A stretch of DNA of 64,000 bases from positions 19,892,667-19,956,666 of the forward strand of contig NC_058043.1 of the NCBI RefSeq assembly GCF_020085105.1. The letters run 5' to 3'. Numbering within the stretch: the first letter of the stretch is position 1; each line of letters starts with the position of its first letter. Position numbers and translations under genes: made by a program. The notes under the pieces were generated by a model. That model searched no databases and had not been told where the DNA came from. It saw only the letters and a program-made list of their open reading frames with translations. Shown one piece after another: positions 61,840-64,000 of this stretch. This stretch comes from Siniperca chuatsi (taxonomy: Eukaryota; Chordata; Actinopteri; Centrarchiformes; Sinipercidae).

Positions 61840-64000
61840 GTAAGACAGAACTCAAAGCAAGGACGTGAAAACATCATTAAATCTAGGTAGGGCTATTGTG
61901 AAAATACTAAAAGTATGTATTTTGAAAATGAGCCTTTAAATGTGTAGATTTAGGCGTTGATTTTTTAATTATGCACGTGCACTACTCGGTCTTGCTCTCA
62001 AAGAACTCACTGTCTTCGAGATAACGTTAATCGATACCAAACCAGTTCAACTGCTGAGTCTGTATTGTAGGGTTAGGTTGCTGCTTTATGCTCCTCAGTC
62101 TAAAAATAACTTACATGTAACGAGTTTATAAATGAAAATATTAAATTTAACGTCACTGTATGTGACGTTAAATATATAGTTTGGCTTTTTACCAGAAGTC
62201 ATAGACGTTCTCTACCAAGTGCTTACAGAGTTACACACCTGAAATTAAAGTTGTTAAAATAACATGTTGGTCTTCAACATAAGTCATGTCTGTTTATTAC
62301 GAGGCCTCAGTACTGATTCTAAGGTTATTTCCATAAAAACAACAGCTTTTGTGCTGTGTTTTTAATGATAATTTCGTCGTAGGTCAATCATGTGTGGAGC
62401 AATGCGGGCTCCTCTTTACTCATGAGTCATACTGTATCTGACTGTGTTGTGGTAACTTGTTGTTAAGGAGAGCTTGGCTTAAAGTGAGGGATAGTGGTCA
62501 GTATCCACCTTTAACTGATAACAAGTGATGGAGATGCAGCTAAATGCTGGTGTTTAGATTATCACATTTCAAAAGCTCATATATCAGATAGCCTGCAATG
62601 CTTTCAAGGTTCCACTTGCAGTGCACCTCACCCCCTGCTGAAACAGGACCGCCACCTTTGTAAAGGCTTTGTTTGCATCCTGTTGCCTTTGTTACCTCTG
62701 ATTAATAACTATTTAGTTAATGTTCTCTCTCCCAAAGCTTGAATTCAAAGAGGTAATACATAAAATGAATGATATGACGGAGTCCACGAGGTGTGGAGCT
62801 GTCAAAAATGAAAGCAAAGGAGCCTTAGTGCAATGTGAAGCTGATAGAGTGGCAATTTATAAAAGATTACATTTACAGTTTGTCATACAAAACAATTTTG
62901 GCTATTACATGATAGTGAAGTGTAGAACACTTTTACAGTTTTCTTTTATTGCTAATTAATAATACTGACAACTGTATTTATAGTTTTTATGTTGTATGTC
63001 TGACCTATGATGCAGAAGTTCCAGTAACAATTAAACCCCCTTACAGGTAAATGCAAATCTATCTATAATTATCTGTTGGACTTGCACATGTGGTTTATGG
63101 GGACTTAAATGTGTTACTTACAAATAGTGGTTTGTACAATTTTTATTTTTGATTTGAATAGTGACCTGCATGTCATAATCAGTGAGGGTGGTCTGCAGAG
63201 TTACAATGGTAATATTAGCTTCTTGGTTTCTTTACTCTCAGGATTTCAAACCAGGTAACACAAAAGAAGGTCAGAATGTAAAACATTACAATTGTTTTCA
63301 CATACAGGAAAAGCACGCCTTGACTCCACCCTATTCTTTATTTAAATCACTAACATTTCCTGCTGTTTATTGATTTTCAGCCGACACCTCTGTTCAGCTC
63401 AGCTATTCTCTTTTGTGCACTTAACTTGAGTTTGATTCTCAACTCTCGTTGTTTTTGTGGGGAGTTCATATGTTCTCCCTGTATTCTTTAGTTGCTCTGG
63501 CTTTCTTCAACTATTTAAGGATATGCAAAAGAGGTGGATTGGCAACCTGTGTTATCCTTGTGACGGACTGCTGACCTGTCCAGGGTGTGTCCCTGCCTTT
63601 CATCCAGTGCAGGCTGGAATAGGCTCCAGCCCTCTGATATCCTGCAAAAGGACTAACACAGTAGAAATGAGAAATTAACTAATGAGGAGCATCTTTTCAG
63701 CATGGCCATCAAGTTAAAATGTTTTTGTGCTGAAACCCAGGTACCCATTCAATAGTAACTGTACACAGCACACAGGCCTCAAAACCTGTAGCAACAGTAA
63801 ACACCCCCAAGCTATTCAGATGCAAGAAACCTAATTCAAGTAGTGGACCGTCCTTCATATCATCGTGTTGGGTCTAACTTGTGGTTTTTTTGTTAATCTT
63901 TGCCTCTGCCCATCTAGAAACACAAACAATAGCCTGACAGTAAATTAAAAATAACATATTATTAATATGTAATATATAAAGTTACATATTGTATGTATCT
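61840..64000 (+). other. Right end of window, probably intron of the next gene
   Basis: No coding exon is supported. At 63455-63665 is a common fish interspersed repeat, recognised by GGGGAGTTCATATGTTCTCC, GGACTGCTGACCTGTCCAGG and TGCAGGCTGGAATAGGCTCC. The rest is AT-rich, with nothing recognised. Confidence 0.5.

Overview
The window is vertebrate nuclear DNA, almost certainly from a teleost fish. It has multi-exon genes with consensus splice sites, long AT-rich introns, CA/GT microsatellites and many repeats typical of fish genomes (L2-like LINE tails, a Tc1/mariner remnant, hAT-like and other short non-autonomous DNA elements). Four protein genes can be assembled exon by exon with all splice phases agreeing. 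A fifth gene probably begins near the right edge. The species cannot be named from the sequence.

Layout. (1) 456-15206, plus strand: retinoic acid receptor gamma (rarg), gamma-2-type isoform, 8 coding exons, 486 aa. Intron 1 is 11 kb and repeat-bearing. (2) 18989-24609, minus strand: calcoco1, SKICH plus coiled coil, 13 coding exons, 570 aa, tail-to-tail with rarg. The model ends before the C-terminal zinc finger of the mammalian protein, and two of its introns use GC donors. (3) 27978-30644, minus strand: smug1, a uracil-DNA glycosylase, 2 coding exons, 283 aa, with a dead LINE fragment in its intron. (4) 30.9-36.3 kb: a transposon graveyard. (5) 39819-56197, minus strand: znf740. (6) From about 61.7 kb, plus strand: a probable non-coding first exon of another gene, perhaps csad by comparison with the human neighbourhood.

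The standout is znf740. The mammalian protein has three zinc fingers. Here, between the finger-1 exon (54538-54658) and the exon holding finger 2 and half of finger 3 (40203-40321), lie 14 extra exons spread over 13.5 kb. Each is exactly 84 nt, each is phase 1-1, and each encodes one complete C2H2 finger of the finger-2 type. All 14 keep their zinc ligands, reading frame and AG/GT splice sites. Any subset can therefore be spliced in without a frameshift, giving proteins with 3 to 17 fingers (235 to 627 aa). The predicted DNA-contact residues stay almost fixed (Gln-Tyr-His-Arg), while the linker, two framework positions and helix position 5 vary in blocks. Six of the exons form a higher-order dimer repeat made by duplication of a two-exon unit. 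The founding cassette looks like an in-frame chimera of the finger-2 exon (5' part) and the finger-1 exon (3' part and donor).

The genes are not a pathway. They are a transcription factor, an autophagy or coactivator protein, a DNA-repair enzyme and a zinc-finger protein that share a neighbourhood. Human RARG, CALCOCO1, SMUG1, ZNF740 and CSAD all lie on chromosome 12q13, so the set is consistent with conserved synteny.
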